Source: Frigoribacterium sp. CG_9.8 (GTDB taxonomy: Bacteria > Actinomycetota > Actinomycetes > Actinomycetales > Microbacteriaceae). From it: a DNA stretch of 64,000 bases. This document shows, one piece after another, positions 34,357 to 44,011 of this stretch; within the stretch, counting starts at the first letter, position 1; the number at the start of each line of letters is the position of its first letter. Position numbers and translations under genes: made by a program. The notes beneath the pieces are model-generated. The model saw nothing but the letters and a program-made list of their open reading frames with translations, searched no databases and was not told the DNA's origin. The stretch spans positions 310,001 through 374,000 of the forward strand of contig NZ_JADOVH010000002.1 in assembly GCF_015751965.1 (NCBI RefSeq). Reading direction: 5' to 3'.

Positions 34357-36204
34357 GTGCCCACACGACTCTCCCAGCTCTTTCTCCGAACCCTCCGCGA
34401 AGACCCCTCAGACGCCGAGGTGGCGAGCCATCGCCTACTAGTGCGTGCCGGGTACATTCGCCGCCAGGCTCCGGGGGTATTCGCCTGGCTTCCGCTTGGC
34501 CTCAGGGTCAAACGGCGCATTGAGGCGATCGTGCGTGCGGAAATGGACGCGATCGGCGCCCAGGAGGTCCACTTCCCGGGTCTGCTGCCGCGTGAGCCCT
34601 ACGAGGCCACCGGGCGCTGGGAGAAATACGGCGACGGGATCTTCCGGCTCAAAGACCGCAAGGGCTCCGACTACCTCCTCGCCCCGACTCACGAAGAAGT
34701 CTTTACACTTCTGGTGAAAGATCTCTACTCGTCGTACAAAGAGCTTCCCCTGTCGATCTATCAGATCCAGGACAAGTACCGCGATGAAGCACGTCCCCGT
34801 GCTGGACTGCTGCGTGGCCGCGAGTTCACCATGAAAGACGCCTACTCCTTCGACTACACCGACGCTGGTCTCGAGCTGTCATACCAGAGTCAGCGCGATG
34901 CCTACGAGCGCATTTTCGCGCGCCTCGGCCTCGATTATGTGATCGTCAAGGCCGATAGCGGGCTCATGGGCGGTGCTCGCAGTGAAGAGTTTTTGCACCC
35001 TACGCCTGTCGGCGAAGACACCTTCGTGCGTTCGGCCGGCGGCTACGCGGCAAACGTTGAAGCTTTCAGAACACTCCCGCCGGAACCGCGACCCCTCGAG
35101 GGGCTCGCCGATGCACAAGTTCATGACACGCCGAATACCCCGACCATCCAGAGCCTGGTGGATGTCGCGAACTCCGCCCACCCGCGCGTTGACGGCCTCC
35201 CCTGGACCGCCGCCGACACCCTGAAGAACATCGTGCTTGCTCTGGTGAACCCCGACGGGTCACGTGAGCTCGTAGTGGTCGGACTTCCCGGCGACCGTGA
35301 AGTGGACCTGAAACGCGCCGAGGCGGCTTTTGCTCCGGCAGATGTCGAAGCGGCGAACGACGGCGATTTTGCACGTCATCCCGGGTTGGTCAAGGGGTAC
35401 ATCGGGCCGTGGACAGCGGATGCCGCGGTGCTCGGGGCCGGGCCGGCGCTGGATCCGTCGCTGAGTCGCAAAGAGCGTGCCGCAGCAGAGGCGGCCGCCG
35501 CGGCCGCGCCACCGCACTCGACCACGGGAATTCGCTTTCTCACCGATCCGCGCATTGCGCCCGGCACCGCCTGGATTACCGGTGCCAATGTGGCCGGCCG
35601 ACATGTATTCGGTCTCGTCGCCGGTCGTGACTTCGTCTCGGACGCCATGGTGGAGGTCGCCGAAGTGCAGGCAGGGGATCCGGCCCCCGATGGTTCCGGT
35701 CCGGTCGAACTCGCCCGCGGCATGGAGATGGGGCATGTCTTCCAGCTTGGTCGCTTCTTCGCTGACACGCTCGGGCTCAAGGTCCTCGGTGAGAACGGAA
35801 AACTCGTGACCGTCACGATGGGTTCGTACGGCATCGGCATCACCCGTATTCTGGCCATCATTGCCGAGGCCAATAACGACGAGCGGGGCCTCATCTGGCC
35901 GCGCAATGTCGCGCCGTTCGACCTTCATGTGGTCGCGGCGACAAAGGAGGTCGAGGTGCTGGATGCTGCTGTCTTGCTCGCGATCGACTTCGAGAAGCGC
36001 GGTTATGACGTGCTGGTAGACGAGCGTCCCAAGGTCTCTCCCGGGGTTAAGTTCGGTGATGCCGAGCTGATCGGTGTTCCGATCATCGTGATTGTGGGCA
36101 AGGGGTTCGCCGAGGGAATGGTCGAGCTGTGGGACCGCCGCACCGGTGTGAAGACGCCGGTGGCACTTGCCGACGTCGTCGAGGCGGTCGCTGCGCTCGA
36201 CTGA
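34357..36204 (+). CDS. proS: prolyl-tRNA synthetase, bacterial type
   Basis: 615 residues from GTG 34357, giving the conserved start [21 protein letters not shown]; a longer frame from 34324 adds 11 unconserved residues. Class II motifs include [17 protein letters not shown] (motif 2) and [12 protein letters not shown] (motif 3). The editing (INS) domain is present between them, and an anticodon-binding domain closes the protein. It charges tRNA-Pro. It is followed by a 235-bp spacer and nusA. Confidence 0.96.
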   Translation: MPTRLSQLFLRTLREDPSDAEVASHRLLVRAGYIRRQAPGVFAWLPLGLRVKRRIEAIVRAEMDAIGAQEVHFPGLLPREPYEATGRWEKYGDGIFRLKDRKGSDYLLAPTHEEVFTLLVKDLYSSYKELPLSIYQIQDKYRDEARPRAGLLRGREFTMKDAYSFDYTDAGLELSYQSQRDAYERIFARLGLDYVIVKADSGLMGGARSEEFLHPTPVGEDTFVRSAGGYAANVEAFRTLPPEPRPLEGLADAQVHDTPNTPTIQSLVDVANSAHPRVDGLPWTAADTLKNIVLALVNPDGSRELVVVGLPGDREVDLKRAEAAFAPADVEAANDGDFARHPGLVKGYIGPWTADAAVLGAGPALDPSLSRKERAAAEAAAAAAPPHSTTGIRFLTDPRIAPGTAWITGANVAGRHVFGLVAGRDFVSDAMVEVAEVQAGDPAPDGSGPVELARGMEMGHVFQLGRFFADTLGLKVLGENGKLVTVTMGSYGIGITRILAIIAEANNDERGLIWPRNVAPFDLHVVAATKEVEVLDAAVLLAIDFEKRGYDVLVDERPKVSPGVKFGDAELIGVPIIVIVGKGFAEGMVELWDRRTGVKTPVALADVVEAVAALD

Positions 36205-36313
36205 GGTTCTCGTCGGGTGACACCCCCGGAAGGCCCGGCAACTGCGCCATTTTGCCGCTAAGCGGGTGATGGAGCGACAATTTGCCGCGGTTCGCGTCGC
36301 GTAATTGCGTCGG

Positions 36314-36359
36314 CCACCGGAACCGGATACCGGTGGGGACGCACGACCACCCTCGTGCG
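36314..36359 (+). promoter_or_regulatory. two adjacent hairpins in the nusA leader
   Basis: CCACCGG (36314-36320) pairs with CCGGTGG (36330-36336), and CGCACGA (36340-36346) pairs with TCGTGCG (36353-36359). They lie between proS and nusA, and could end proS transcription or form a leader structure for the nusA operon. No T-run follows. Confidence 0.45.
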
Positions 36360-36439
36360 CATCCTGCTAACTTAGATGCTGACTTCGTACGCGCGATCGC
36401 GGCGCACGACCAGATAACCGAAAATAGTGGAGGCCCTCA

Positions 36440-37435
36440 GTGGACATCGACCTGAGCGTGCTGCGCCTCATGGAGCGCGAGCGCGAAATACCCTTCGACG
36501 AACTCGTGGTGATCATCGAGCAGGCCATCCTCACGGCCTATCTCAAACACACCGAGACGCCGGAGTCCAAGGACGGCAACGTGCACGCGCGTGTGTCGCT
36601 CGACCGCAAATCAGGGCACGTCAGCATCTTCATCCCCGAGCTGAACGACGAGGGCGAGGTAATCGGTGAGGCCGAGGATGTTCCGGAGGACTTCGGTCGC
36701 ATCGGAGCCTTCGCCGCCAAGCAGGTCATCAACCAGCGCCTTCGCGACATCGGCGACGACAAGGTGCTCGGGGAGTTCAAGGGCCGCGAGGGTGACATCA
36801 TCGCCGGCGTCATCCAGCAGGGTCCGAACCCTCGCATGATCCACGTCGACCTCGGCAGCATCGAGGCGATTCTTCCGCCGGAGGAGCAGGTTCCTGGAGA
36901 GGTCTACGCCCACGGTTCCCGCATCCGTGTCTACGTAACGAGCGTGAGCCGGGGGTTGAAGGGTCCGCAGATCACGGTCTCGCGCACCCACCCGTCACTC
37001 GTTCGCAAGCTCTTCGCCCTCGAGGTTCCGGAGATTGCCAGCGGTGCTGTAGAAATTGTCTCCCTCGCGAGGGAGGCCGGCCATCGCACCAAGATCGCGG
37101 TGAAGGCCAACGAGCCGGGCGTCAACGCCAAGGGCGCCTGTATCGGAGAACTCGGGCAGCGCGTTCGCGCGGTAACCGCAGAGCTCAACAACGAGAAGAT
37201 CGACATTGTCGACTACAACGAAGACCTCGCGACCTTTGTCGGCAATGCGCTTTCACCCGCGAAGGTGACCTCGTCGTACGTGATCGACGCAGCAACCAAG
37301 GCTGTGCGCGCCCTCGTTCCGGATTACCAGCTCTCCCTCGCCATCGGCAAAGAAGGCCAGAATGCTCGGCTTGCGGCCAAGCTCACCGGCGCTCGTATCG
37401 ATATCCAGCCCGACTCGATACTCGACGGGGACTGA
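36440..37435 (+). CDS. nusA: transcription termination/antitermination factor NusA
   Basis: 331 residues from a GTG with GTGGAGG about ten bases upstream. An N-terminal RNA polymerase-binding domain (about 1-115), S1 domain (about 120-190) and two KH domains with IGELGQRVRAV and IGKEGQNARLAAKLTG follow. The length is normal for actinobacteria, which lack the acidic C-terminal repeats of E. coli. It begins the nusA-ylxR-infB-rbfA cluster. rimP, which normally precedes nusA, is not seen here. Confidence 0.96.
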   Translation: MDIDLSVLRLMEREREIPFDELVVIIEQAILTAYLKHTETPESKDGNVHARVSLDRKSGHVSIFIPELNDEGEVIGEAEDVPEDFGRIGAFAAKQVINQRLRDIGDDKVLGEFKGREGDIIAGVIQQGPNPRMIHVDLGSIEAILPPEEQVPGEVYAHGSRIRVYVTSVSRGLKGPQITVSRTHPSLVRKLFALEVPEIASGAVEIVSLAREAGHRTKIAVKANEPGVNAKGACIGELGQRVRAVTAELNNEKIDIVDYNEDLATFVGNALSPAKVTSSYVIDAATKAVRALVPDYQLSLAIGKEGQNARLAAKLTGARIDIQPDSILDGD

Positions 37436-37506
37436 GCTTTTTCGTAGGTCCGCTCGGGCTGTGGAACATTGTGATCCGACGGGCTGCGTGAGAAGAGGAT
37501 AAGATC

Positions 37507-37791
37507 ATCCCTGTTAGAACCTGTCTCGGCTGCCGCATGCGCGCTGACCAATCCCTCCTCGTGAGGCTGGTTGTGAGTAGTGGCGAAGTCGTTGTGGATG
37601 TTTCCGCAACACTCCCCGGCCGAGGCGCCTGGGTGCATCCGACAACCCGCTGTGCTGAGACGGCGGTCGCTCGCAAGGCGATCGCTCGTGGCTTGCGCAC
37701 GGACGGTGCACTCGGCATGACTGGATTCCTGGCAGAGATTGCCAGCCTCCAAATGAACCACACAGTCGGCGTTCCATCCGGAACGCCCTAA
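37507..37791 (+). CDS. ylxR: YlxR-family (DUF448) RNA-binding protein, apparent ATC start
   Basis: About 94 residues if translation begins at ATC 37507 (or ATC 37504). The family's diagnostic N-terminus PVRTCLGCR is encoded before the first ATG (37537); an in-frame TGA at 37489 closes the frame above, with no ATG, GTG, TTG or CTG in between that would keep the motif. AGAGG lies eight bases before ATC 37507. The rest matches YlxR: LLVRLVV, GRGAWVHPTTRC and the basic ARKAIARGLR helix. YlxR is a small nucleic-acid-associated protein found between nusA and infB. A single-base error changing ATG to ATC is the main alternative. Confidence 0.85.
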   Translation: MPVRTCLGCRMRADQSLLVRLVVSSGEVVVDVSATLPGRGAWVHPTTRCAETAVARKAIARGLRTDGALGMTGFLAEIASLQMNHTVGVPSGTP

Positions 37792-37898
37792 CGAACAGGC
37801 TGATTGACCAATGGACAACTAATGAGCGGCTCGAAATGAGACCCGTCCACAATTAAGGCCTTCTCCTGATCGGGAGTTGGCCCGACAAGGAGAACACT

Positions 37899-40574
37899 GT
37901 GGCAAAACCACGCGTGCACGAGATCGCAGCAGAACTCGGCATTGACAGCAAGAAAGCCCTTGAGAAACTCAAGGAAATGGGCGAGTTCGTTAAGGGACCG
38001 TCCTCGAGCATCGAGCCTCCGGTAGCGCGCAAGTTGCGTGCCGCCCTCGCGGCCGACGGCATCAAGGCACCCGAAAAGCCGGCAGCACCGGCGGCTCCGC
38101 CCCGCCCTGCTCCCGTGGCCGAAGCACCAACGACCCCAACACCTGCCCCCGCAGCTCCGGCCGCACCGATCGTTGAAACTCCGGCAGCGCCCGCGGTTGC
38201 GACACCCTCAGCCCCGTCGGCTGACGGATCCGGCATCCCGCGCCCGGGTACGGCACGACCAGGCAACAACCCCTTCGCAAGCGCCCAGGGTATGCAGCGT
38301 CCCGGCGCTCCTCGACCGGGCAATAATCCCTATGCGTCGGCGCAGGGCATGAACACCAGACCGGCTGCCTCGCCGACCGGTATCCCGCGCCCATCCACGC
38401 CTCGTCCGGGTGCTCCGCGTCCAGGTGGCCCAGGTCAGGCAGCGCAGCGTCCCGGCGGGTTCGGGCAGCGTCCGGCCGGTGCCGGTGGTTTTCGTCCGGG
38501 CGGGCCTGGTGGTGCACGTCCGGCCGGTGCCGGTGCCGGTGGGTTCCGCCCGGGAGGTGCTCCTGCTGGGGCACCCGGCTCGAACTTCGGCCCTAACCGT
38601 CCCGCAGGTGGCGGCGGTCGCGGTCGCGGACCCGGCGGTGGCACAGCTGGAGCCTTCGGTCGCGGTGGCGGCAAGAGTAAGGCCCGCAAGTCGAAGCGCA
38701 CCAAAAGGGCCGAATTCGACATGCGCGAGGCCCCCTCGCTCGGTGGCGTCAGCGTTCCCCGCGGCGATGGTAAGACATCCGTGCGCCTTCGTCGTGGTGC
38801 GTCGATCACCGACTTCGCCGACAAGATTGACACCAGCCCCGGTAACCTCGTCACCGTTCTGTTCCACCTGGGGCAGATGGCTACCGCCACCGAGTCCCTC
38901 GACGAGGCGACCTTTGACATCCTCGGTACAGAGCTCGGTTTCAAGATCGAGATGGTCTCCCCAGAGGATGAGGATCGTGAGCTGCTCAGCGGCTTCGACA
39001 TCGACCTCGATCAGGAGCTCGAAGACGAAACCGATGACGACCTCGAGGTTCGTCCTCCGGTAGTCACGGTCATGGGTCACGTCGACCACGGAAAGACCCG
39101 TCTTCTCGATGCCATTCGTAATGCCAATGTCGTCGCGGGTGAGGCGGGTGGGATCACCCAGCACATCGGTGCCTACCAGGTCATCACCGAGCACGAGGGC
39201 AACGAGCGCGCGATCACCTTCATCGACACACCAGGCCACGAGGCGTTCACCGCCATGCGTGCCCGCGGTGCGCAGGTCACTGACATCGCCATTCTCGTTG
39301 TCGCAGCGGATGATGGCATCATGCCCCAGACCATCGAGGCACTGAACCACGCCCAGGCAGCGGGAGTTCCGATCGTCGTGGCTGTCAACAAGATCGACAA
39401 GGATGGCGCGAACCCGGCAAAGGTTCGCCAGCAGCTCACCGAGTTCGGTCTCGTCGCGGAAGAGTACGGCGGGGACACCATGTTCATCGACGTCTCGGCA
39501 CTCAACAAGATCGGCATCCCGGAGCTTCTTGAGGCAGTGCTCCTCACGGCGGATGCTGGACTCGACATGCGCGCGAACCCCAACAAGGATGCGCGCGGCG
39601 TTGCCATCGAGGCGAAGCTCGACAAGGGACGTGGTGCGGTTGCTACTGTGCTCATTCAGTCGGGAACTCTCGAGGTCGGCGATGCGATCGTTGCCGGAAC
39701 CGCCTACGGACGCGTGCGTGCCATGTTCGATGAGAACGGAACGCCGGTCGAGTTCGCGACACCGGCCCGACCGGTCTCGGTGCTGGGACTCACTTCCGTG
39801 CCCCGCGCCGGTGACACCTTCCTGGTCACCGACGATGACCGCACAGCCCGACAGATCGCTGAAAAGCGCGAAGCAGCAGAGCGTAATGCCCTGCTTGCCC
39901 GCAGCCGAAAGCGCATCAGCCTTGAGGACTTCACCAAGGCCCTCGAAGACGGCAAGGTCGAGTCGCTCAACCTCATCATCAAGGGTGACGTTTCCGGTGC
40001 CGTCGAGGCGCTCGAGGAATCGCTGCTCAAGATCGAGGTCGACGACAGCGTGCAGCTTCGCATCATCCACCGCGGTGTGGGTGCGATCACCGAGAGCGAC
40101 GTCAACCTCGCAACGATCGACAACGCCATCATCATCGGATTCAATGTTCGCCCCGACACGAAGGCGCGCGAGCGTTCGGCTCGTGAAGGAGTGGACGTTC
40201 GTTTCTACTCCGTCATCTACGCCGCCCTCGAAGACGTGGAGAACGCCCTCAAGGGAATGCTCAAGCCCGAGTTCGAAGAGGTGCAGTCCGGTGTGGCAGA
40301 GATTCGCGAGATCTTCCGCTCATCCAAGTTCGGAAACGTTGCCGGTGTCATCGTGCGCTCGGGAACAATCACGCGAAATGCCAAGGCGCGGGTCATCCGC
40401 GACGGTGTTGTGGTCGGCGACAACCTCGCCATCGAGTCGCTTCGCCGGTTCAAGGACGACGTCACCGAGGTCCGCACGGACTTCGAGGCTGGCATCGGTC
40501 TCGGCAAGTTCAACGACATCCAAATCGGTGACGAGATCGAGACGATCGAAATGAAGGAAAAAATCCGCGCCTAG
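37899..40574 (+). CDS. infB: translation initiation factor IF-2
   Basis: 891 residues from a GTG after AAGGAG. The N-terminal helical domain (1-55) precedes a long Pro/Ala then Gly/Arg/Pro-rich region (about 60-265) of low-complexity repeats. The second N-domain follows. The GTPase has [16 protein letters not shown] and [10 protein letters not shown]. Domains II-IV complete it. IF-2 places initiator tRNA on the ribosome. A large hairpin lies between it and rbfA. Confidence 0.97.
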   Translation: MAKPRVHEIAAELGIDSKKALEKLKEMGEFVKGPSSSIEPPVARKLRAALAADGIKAPEKPAAPAAPPRPAPVAEAPTTPTPAPAAPAAPIVETPAAPAVATPSAPSADGSGIPRPGTARPGNNPFASAQGMQRPGAPRPGNNPYASAQGMNTRPAASPTGIPRPSTPRPGAPRPGGPGQAAQRPGGFGQRPAGAGGFRPGGPGGARPAGAGAGGFRPGGAPAGAPGSNFGPNRPAGGGGRGRGPGGGTAGAFGRGGGKSKARKSKRTKRAEFDMREAPSLGGVSVPRGDGKTSVRLRRGASITDFADKIDTSPGNLVTVLFHLGQMATATESLDEATFDILGTELGFKIEMVSPEDEDRELLSGFDIDLDQELEDETDDDLEVRPPVVTVMGHVDHGKTRLLDAIRNANVVAGEAGGITQHIGAYQVITEHEGNERAITFIDTPGHEAFTAMRARGAQVTDIAILVVAADDGIMPQTIEALNHAQAAGVPIVVAVNKIDKDGANPAKVRQQLTEFGLVAEEYGGDTMFIDVSALNKIGIPELLEAVLLTADAGLDMRANPNKDARGVAIEAKLDKGRGAVATVLIQSGTLEVGDAIVAGTAYGRVRAMFDENGTPVEFATPARPVSVLGLTSVPRAGDTFLVTDDDRTARQIAEKREAAERNALLARSRKRISLEDFTKALEDGKVESLNLIIKGDVSGAVEALEESLLKIEVDDSVQLRIIHRGVGAITESDVNLATIDNAIIIGFNVRPDTKARERSAREGVDVRFYSVIYAALEDVENALKGMLKPEFEEVQSGVAEIREIFRSSKFGNVAGVIVRSGTITRNAKARVIRDGVVVGDNLAIESLRRFKDDVTEVRTDFEAGIGLGKFNDIQIGDEIETIEMKEKIRA

Positions 40575-40594
40575 GTAGTTCGGTGAGTGCCTCC

Positions 40595-40664
40595 GGAGGA
40601 GGCAACCAGCACAGAGGCGGAGCTCCGCAAGCTCCGCAAGCCTCTTTAGCTGGTGGCCTCCTCC
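40595..40664 (+). promoter_or_regulatory. long stem-loop between infB and rbfA
   Basis: GGAGGAGGCAACCAGC (40595-40610) pairs with GCTGGTGGCCTCCTCC (40649-40664) with one mismatch. An inner AGAGGC/GCCTCT stem (40613-40618 with 40640-40645) stacks on it. Two copies of AGCTCCGCA fill the loop. It could attenuate or stabilise the infB-rbfA message. Confidence 0.65.
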
Positions 40665-40713
40665 TGCGGCTCTCTAGCTCTTCGTAGTGCGCTGTGAAAG
40701 TTAAGGAAGAATT

Positions 40714-41157
40714 ATGGCCGATCCCGCCCGCGCCGCCAAGATGGCGGATCGCATCAAGGTGATTGTCGCGAAAACTCTCGAACGTGGGCTCAAGGACCCG
40801 CGCCTGGGATTTGTCACGATCACAGACGTGAAGGTGACCGGCGACCTGCAGCACGCTTCGATCTTCTACACCGTCTACGGCACCGATGAGGAGCGCACGG
40901 ATTCCGCCGCGGCTCTCAAATCGGCGACGGGGATGTTGCGCAGCGAGGTGGGTAAGAACATCACCGCACGGCTCACGCCGTCGCTCGAGTTCATTGCCGA
41001 CGCTGTGCCGGAGAATGCCAAGCACATCGAGGCGCTTCTCGCCGAGGCGGCCAGCCGCGACAGCGAGATTGGTGGTTTGCGTAGCACCGCGACCTATGCC
41101 GGGGACGAAGACCCCTACGTCAAGCCGCGGATCATCCCCGCCGACGAAACAGACTGA
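40714..41157 (+). CDS. rbfA: 30S ribosome-binding factor A
   Basis: 147 residues with AAGGAAG before the ATG. The KH-like fold begins with MADRIKVIVAKTLERGLKDPRLGFVTIT, cut here as RIKVIVAKTLERGLKDPRLG. RbfA binds the 30S subunit for 16S 5' maturation. The C-terminal 35 residues are polar and charged, as in actinobacterial homologues. A six-base microsatellite follows the stop. Confidence 0.95.
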   Translation: MADPARAAKMADRIKVIVAKTLERGLKDPRLGFVTITDVKVTGDLQHASIFYTVYGTDEERTDSAAALKSATGMLRSEVGKNITARLTPSLEFIADAVPENAKHIEALLAEAASRDSEIGGLRSTATYAGDEDPYVKPRIIPADETD

Positions 41158-41160
41158 CCC

Positions 41161-41196
41161 CAACACCAACACCAACACCAACACCAACACCAACAC
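41161..41196. repeat. CAACAC microsatellite, six copies
   Basis: Six perfect CAACAC units start three bases after the rbfA stop codon. It is non-coding and perfectly preserved. Confidence 0.97.
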
Positions 41197-41276
41197 GGTC
41201 GGTCATCGAGTGGGGCTGCCAGGACCGTGACTCGCCCGGCTGCGTCACCAACCACGAGAGAAACCGATCCGCACGC

Positions 41277-41318
41277 GATCATCAGGACGGGATGATCAGG
41301 ACGGGATGATCAGGACGG
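41277..41318. repeat. 14-bp tandem repeat across the mutY stop
   Basis: Three copies of GATGATCAGGACGG (first with one change) at 41277, 41291 and 41305. The mutY stop (41310-41312) lies in the last copy, so the repeat defines the protein's C-terminus. Confidence 0.9.
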
Positions 41319-42179
41319 CAGTTCGTAGCCGGCGGAGGGTGAGCCGACCACCAACCCGTCAGCGAGCAGGCCGGCTAGAGCTCTGGTGCGTTGAACGTCG
41401 TCGGCCCAGACTGTGTCGAGTTCGGTGGCCAGCACCGGAACATCCGCGGTCCGCAGCTCGGCGAGGATGAGGCCGCGTACCTGTCGGTCGGAGCCCTCGA
41501 ATTTCTTCTGTACCGCCTTTCGAAGGCCGCTGTAGGGAGGGTAGTCACCAGCCCGCCAGGCGCAGACCTCGGCCAGCGGACAGCTGTCGCAGCGCGGCGC
41601 GCGTGCAGTGCAGACGATTGCTCCAAGCTCCATGGCCCCCGCATTGAAGAGGCGGGCTCCCTCGGTGTCAGCGGGCAGGAGTGCTTCCATGGCAGCGAGG
41701 TCGCGCCGCGTTGACGGTGGTCCGGCCTCTGCGTTCCCGTCGATCGCCCGGGCGATCACCCGGCGCACGTTGGTGTCGACGACAGGATGACGATCCCCGT
41801 AGGCGAATACCGCTACCGCCCGCGCCGTGTAATCGCCGACGCCGGGCAGGGCAAGAAGCTGGCTGACATCCCGCGGCACGACACCAGCGTGGCGCTCCGT
41901 GATGGTCAGGGCTGCGGCGTGCAGATAGAGCGCACGACGCGGATAGCCGAGCCGGTTCCAGGCCCGTACCGCTTCGCCCGAGGGCACCGCAGCAAGGGCA
42001 GCGGGGTTGGGCCAGCGCTGCAGCCATTCTTCAAGTCGCGGGATCACTCGCGCCACGGGAGTCTGCTGAAGCATGATCTCGCTCACCAGAGTTCCCCACG
42101 CGCTGAAGCCCGCTCGCCGCCACGGCAGGTCGCGACCGTTAACAACGAACCACTGGTTGACTACGCTCGCGATGCTCAC
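41310..42179 (-). CDS. mutY: A/G-specific adenine glycosylase
   Basis: 289 residues. The catalytic SEIMLQQTPVARV helix, helix-hairpin-helix LPGVGDYTA and VVDTNVRRV with the catalytic Asp are present. The [4Fe-4S] loop is C-x6-C-x2-C-x5-C in CTARAPRCDSCPLAEVC. It removes adenine paired with 8-oxoguanine. The MutT-like C-terminal domain of longer MutY proteins is absent, as in many actinobacteria. It diverges from the nucleoside-kinase-like gene across 68 bp. Confidence 0.95.
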   Translation of the reverse strand: MSIASVVNQWFVVNGRDLPWRRAGFSAWGTLVSEIMLQQTPVARVIPRLEEWLQRWPNPAALAAVPSGEAVRAWNRLGYPRRALYLHAAALTITERHAGVVPRDVSQLLALPGVGDYTARAVAVFAYGDRHPVVDTNVRRVIARAIDGNAEAGPPSTRRDLAAMEALLPADTEGARLFNAGAMELGAIVCTARAPRCDSCPLAEVCAWRAGDYPPYSGLRKAVQKKFEGSDRQVRGLILAELRTADVPVLATELDTVWADDVQRTRALAGLLADGLVVGSPSAGYELPS

Positions 42180-42247
42180 TGTCCCACTCTACGAACTAGA
42201 ACTCGGGACGCATCGAGTGCGGAACACTGCAGCGTAGGCTGTTATCC

Positions 42248-42907
42248 ATGGCCAAATGGCACCCTGAAAAAAAGGTCGTGCTTGACGCACTCGCCGCCGA
42301 AATCGTCGCGTCGTACACCGCCGGGCGCGTTGTCGTTGCGATCGACGGAACAGACGGTGCGGGGAAGACTCATTTTGCCGACGATCTTGCCGCTGCACTC
42401 ACCGCGATGGGACGCTCAGTTTTCCGGGCATCCATCGATGACTTTTACCGCTCCAGGGCCGAACGCCATTCTCGTGGCGCTGACTCGCCCGAGGGCTACT
42501 ATCGGGACTCTTTCGACTACTCCACCTTCCGGCGCGTGCTGCTCGAGCCGTTCCGCATGGGCGGGAGTGCCGCTTTCGTGACAGCGGCGTTCGACCATGT
42601 TCGGGATCTTCCAGTGCAGTCGAAGTGGCGCACCGGACCGAAGGATGCGATTCTCGTGCTCGACGGCACATTCCTCAATCGCCCGGAGCTGGCAGGGCTC
42701 TGGAACTACTCGGTGTGGCTCGAGACTCCCCGCGAGGTCGCGGAACAGCGGATGCTCGATCGTGACGGTGGTTCCCAGAACGTTGAGCGCCACCGCGGAG
42801 GGCAGGAGCTCTACCTGACCGAAGCGTCTCCGCGCACCGCGGCGTCGAGCATCATCGACAACCGTGACTTCGAGCAGCCGCGCCGGGTCTTCGCAGACTC
42901 CTGCTAG
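42248..42907 (+). CDS. uridine-kinase-like P-loop kinase
   Basis: 219 residues. The P-loop GTDGAGKTHFADDLA and SIDDFYRSRAERHSRG resemble the uridine kinase/phosphoribulokinase family, with DGTFLNRPEL and a lid-like region rich in Arg and Asp. It probably phosphorylates a nucleoside or related small molecule in the cytoplasm; the substrate is uncertain, so I give no symbol. It converges with panE. Confidence 0.82.
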   Translation: MAKWHPEKKVVLDALAAEIVASYTAGRVVVAIDGTDGAGKTHFADDLAAALTAMGRSVFRASIDDFYRSRAERHSRGADSPEGYYRDSFDYSTFRRVLLEPFRMGGSAAFVTAAFDHVRDLPVQSKWRTGPKDAILVLDGTFLNRPELAGLWNYSVWLETPREVAEQRMLDRDGGSQNVERHRGGQELYLTEASPRTAASSIIDNRDFEQPRRVFADSC

Positions 42908-42939
42908 CGCGGGTGTCGTGTGTCTCCGGTTTGGGTCCT

Positions 42940-42959
42940 GGGCTGCACTCAACCAGCCC
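42940..42959. terminator. hairpin between convergent kinase and panE genes
   Basis: GGGCTG (42940-42945) pairs with CAGCCC (42954-42959) around an eight-base loop. The location between converging genes suggests a bidirectional terminator; there is no T-run. Confidence 0.4.
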
Positions 42960-43015
42960 GGCACCTGCCCTGCCCGCCCCGACCAGCAATGTGACCCGTG
43001 ATCGTCCGACACGCT

Positions 43016-44011
43016 CTATCGTCCGAGCGGCAGCCGCATCCGCTCGATGACGACGGTCGTGGGGATGAACACTCCGCTGCGCTCCACCTCGTGAACCATG
43101 GCCACGAGCTCCACACTGACCGGAGTGAGTACGCCCGCGGCCGCACCGCGCAGCACGACGGCGCCATTGAGGTAGTCGATTTCCGTGGGCTGGCCGCGTC
43201 GGATGCTCTGGAGCGTCGACCCCGGGTTGGGGCGTGATCCCATCCGCCGTTTCATCAGCAACGGCAGCAGCTGCGCGACCGGCGTCGGCACTCGAACGAG
43301 AGCCGACAGCAGCCGGTGGGAGAGCCCCTGGAGGGGCGCGAATTCAATATTGGCCGCTTGCGCCACCCGAACGGCCTCGCGCATAGTTTCGGTCATGATT
43401 GCACGCAACTGCCGATCACCGATCGCCTCCTGCACACTCAAACCGGTGATGGCTGACAGGGCATTGACATGGTTGACAATGAGCTTCGTCCACTGCGCGC
43501 CCTCGAAATTATCGGTGAGTTCCACGGGCATCACGGCCCCGAGGATCTGTGAAGCATAGAGCGCCGGAAGCACCGGGCCGCCGAGAAAGGTCGGCCCGGT
43601 GGTCGTGACGGTGATGGTGCCGGGGGAGAGGTAGGACGCCGCATAGATAGCCAGCCCACCGACGATGTCTGACCGAGGAGCCGCTTGCTTGGCGGTGCTG
43701 ATGGCCTCGAGGCCGTTCTGAACGACGACAAGCGGGATGCCGACAAGGATTTCTGCGTTCGCACGGAGGGCGGCTGCGGCATCCTGCGCCTTCGTGGTGA
43801 GGAAGGTGATGTCCGGGGAAACGGTGAGGCTCTCAACAGCGTCGACCCGGACCGTGAAGTCTCCCCACCCACCGGTCAGGCGGAGGCCGTTCTGCGCCAA
43901 AGCAGTGAGCTGCACACCACGAGCGACAACCTGCACGTCGTGCCCAGCCCGCGCCAGGAGGCCGGCGATCGTGCCGCCGATTGCGCCAGCACCGATCACC
44001 GCTACCCTCAT
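43016..44011 (-). CDS. panE: 2-dehydropantoate 2-reductase family protein
   Basis: 331 residues. The NADPH-binding N-terminus reads VAVIGAGAIGGTIAGLLARAG, cut here as VIGAGAIGGTIAGLLARAG. LVVVQNGLEA and WTKLIVNHVNALSAITG carry the catalytic Lys of the ketopantoate reductase family; NPGSTLQSIRRGQPTEIDYLNG is the family's C-terminal substrate segment (partial: STLQSIRRGQPTEIDYLNG). The expected reaction is ketopantoate to pantoate for coenzyme A synthesis, but paralogues act on other 2-keto acids. No pan genes are adjacent. Confidence 0.88.
   Translation of the reverse strand: MRVAVIGAGAIGGTIAGLLARAGHDVQVVARGVQLTALAQNGLRLTGGWGDFTVRVDAVESLTVSPDITFLTTKAQDAAAALRANAEILVGIPLVVVQNGLEAISTAKQAAPRSDIVGGLAIYAASYLSPGTITVTTTGPTFLGGPVLPALYASQILGAVMPVELTDNFEGAQWTKLIVNHVNALSAITGLSVQEAIGDRQLRAIMTETMREAVRVAQAANIEFAPLQGLSHRLLSALVRVPTPVAQLLPLLMKRRMGSRPNPGSTLQSIRRGQPTEIDYLNGAVVLRGAAAGVLTPVSVELVAMVHEVERSGVFIPTTVVIERMRLPLGR

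Noticed and set aside
37537-37539. ATG 37537 as the ylxR start
   Set aside because: It would remove the conserved PVRTCLGCR segment that defines the family.
38208-40070. Long antisense frame opposite infB (620 codons)
   Set aside because: Shadow of the IF-2 GTPase gene; no recognisable domain.
41161-41196. Possible CRISPR or REP element
   Set aside because: Units of six bases without spacers or dyad symmetry; it is a simple microsatellite.
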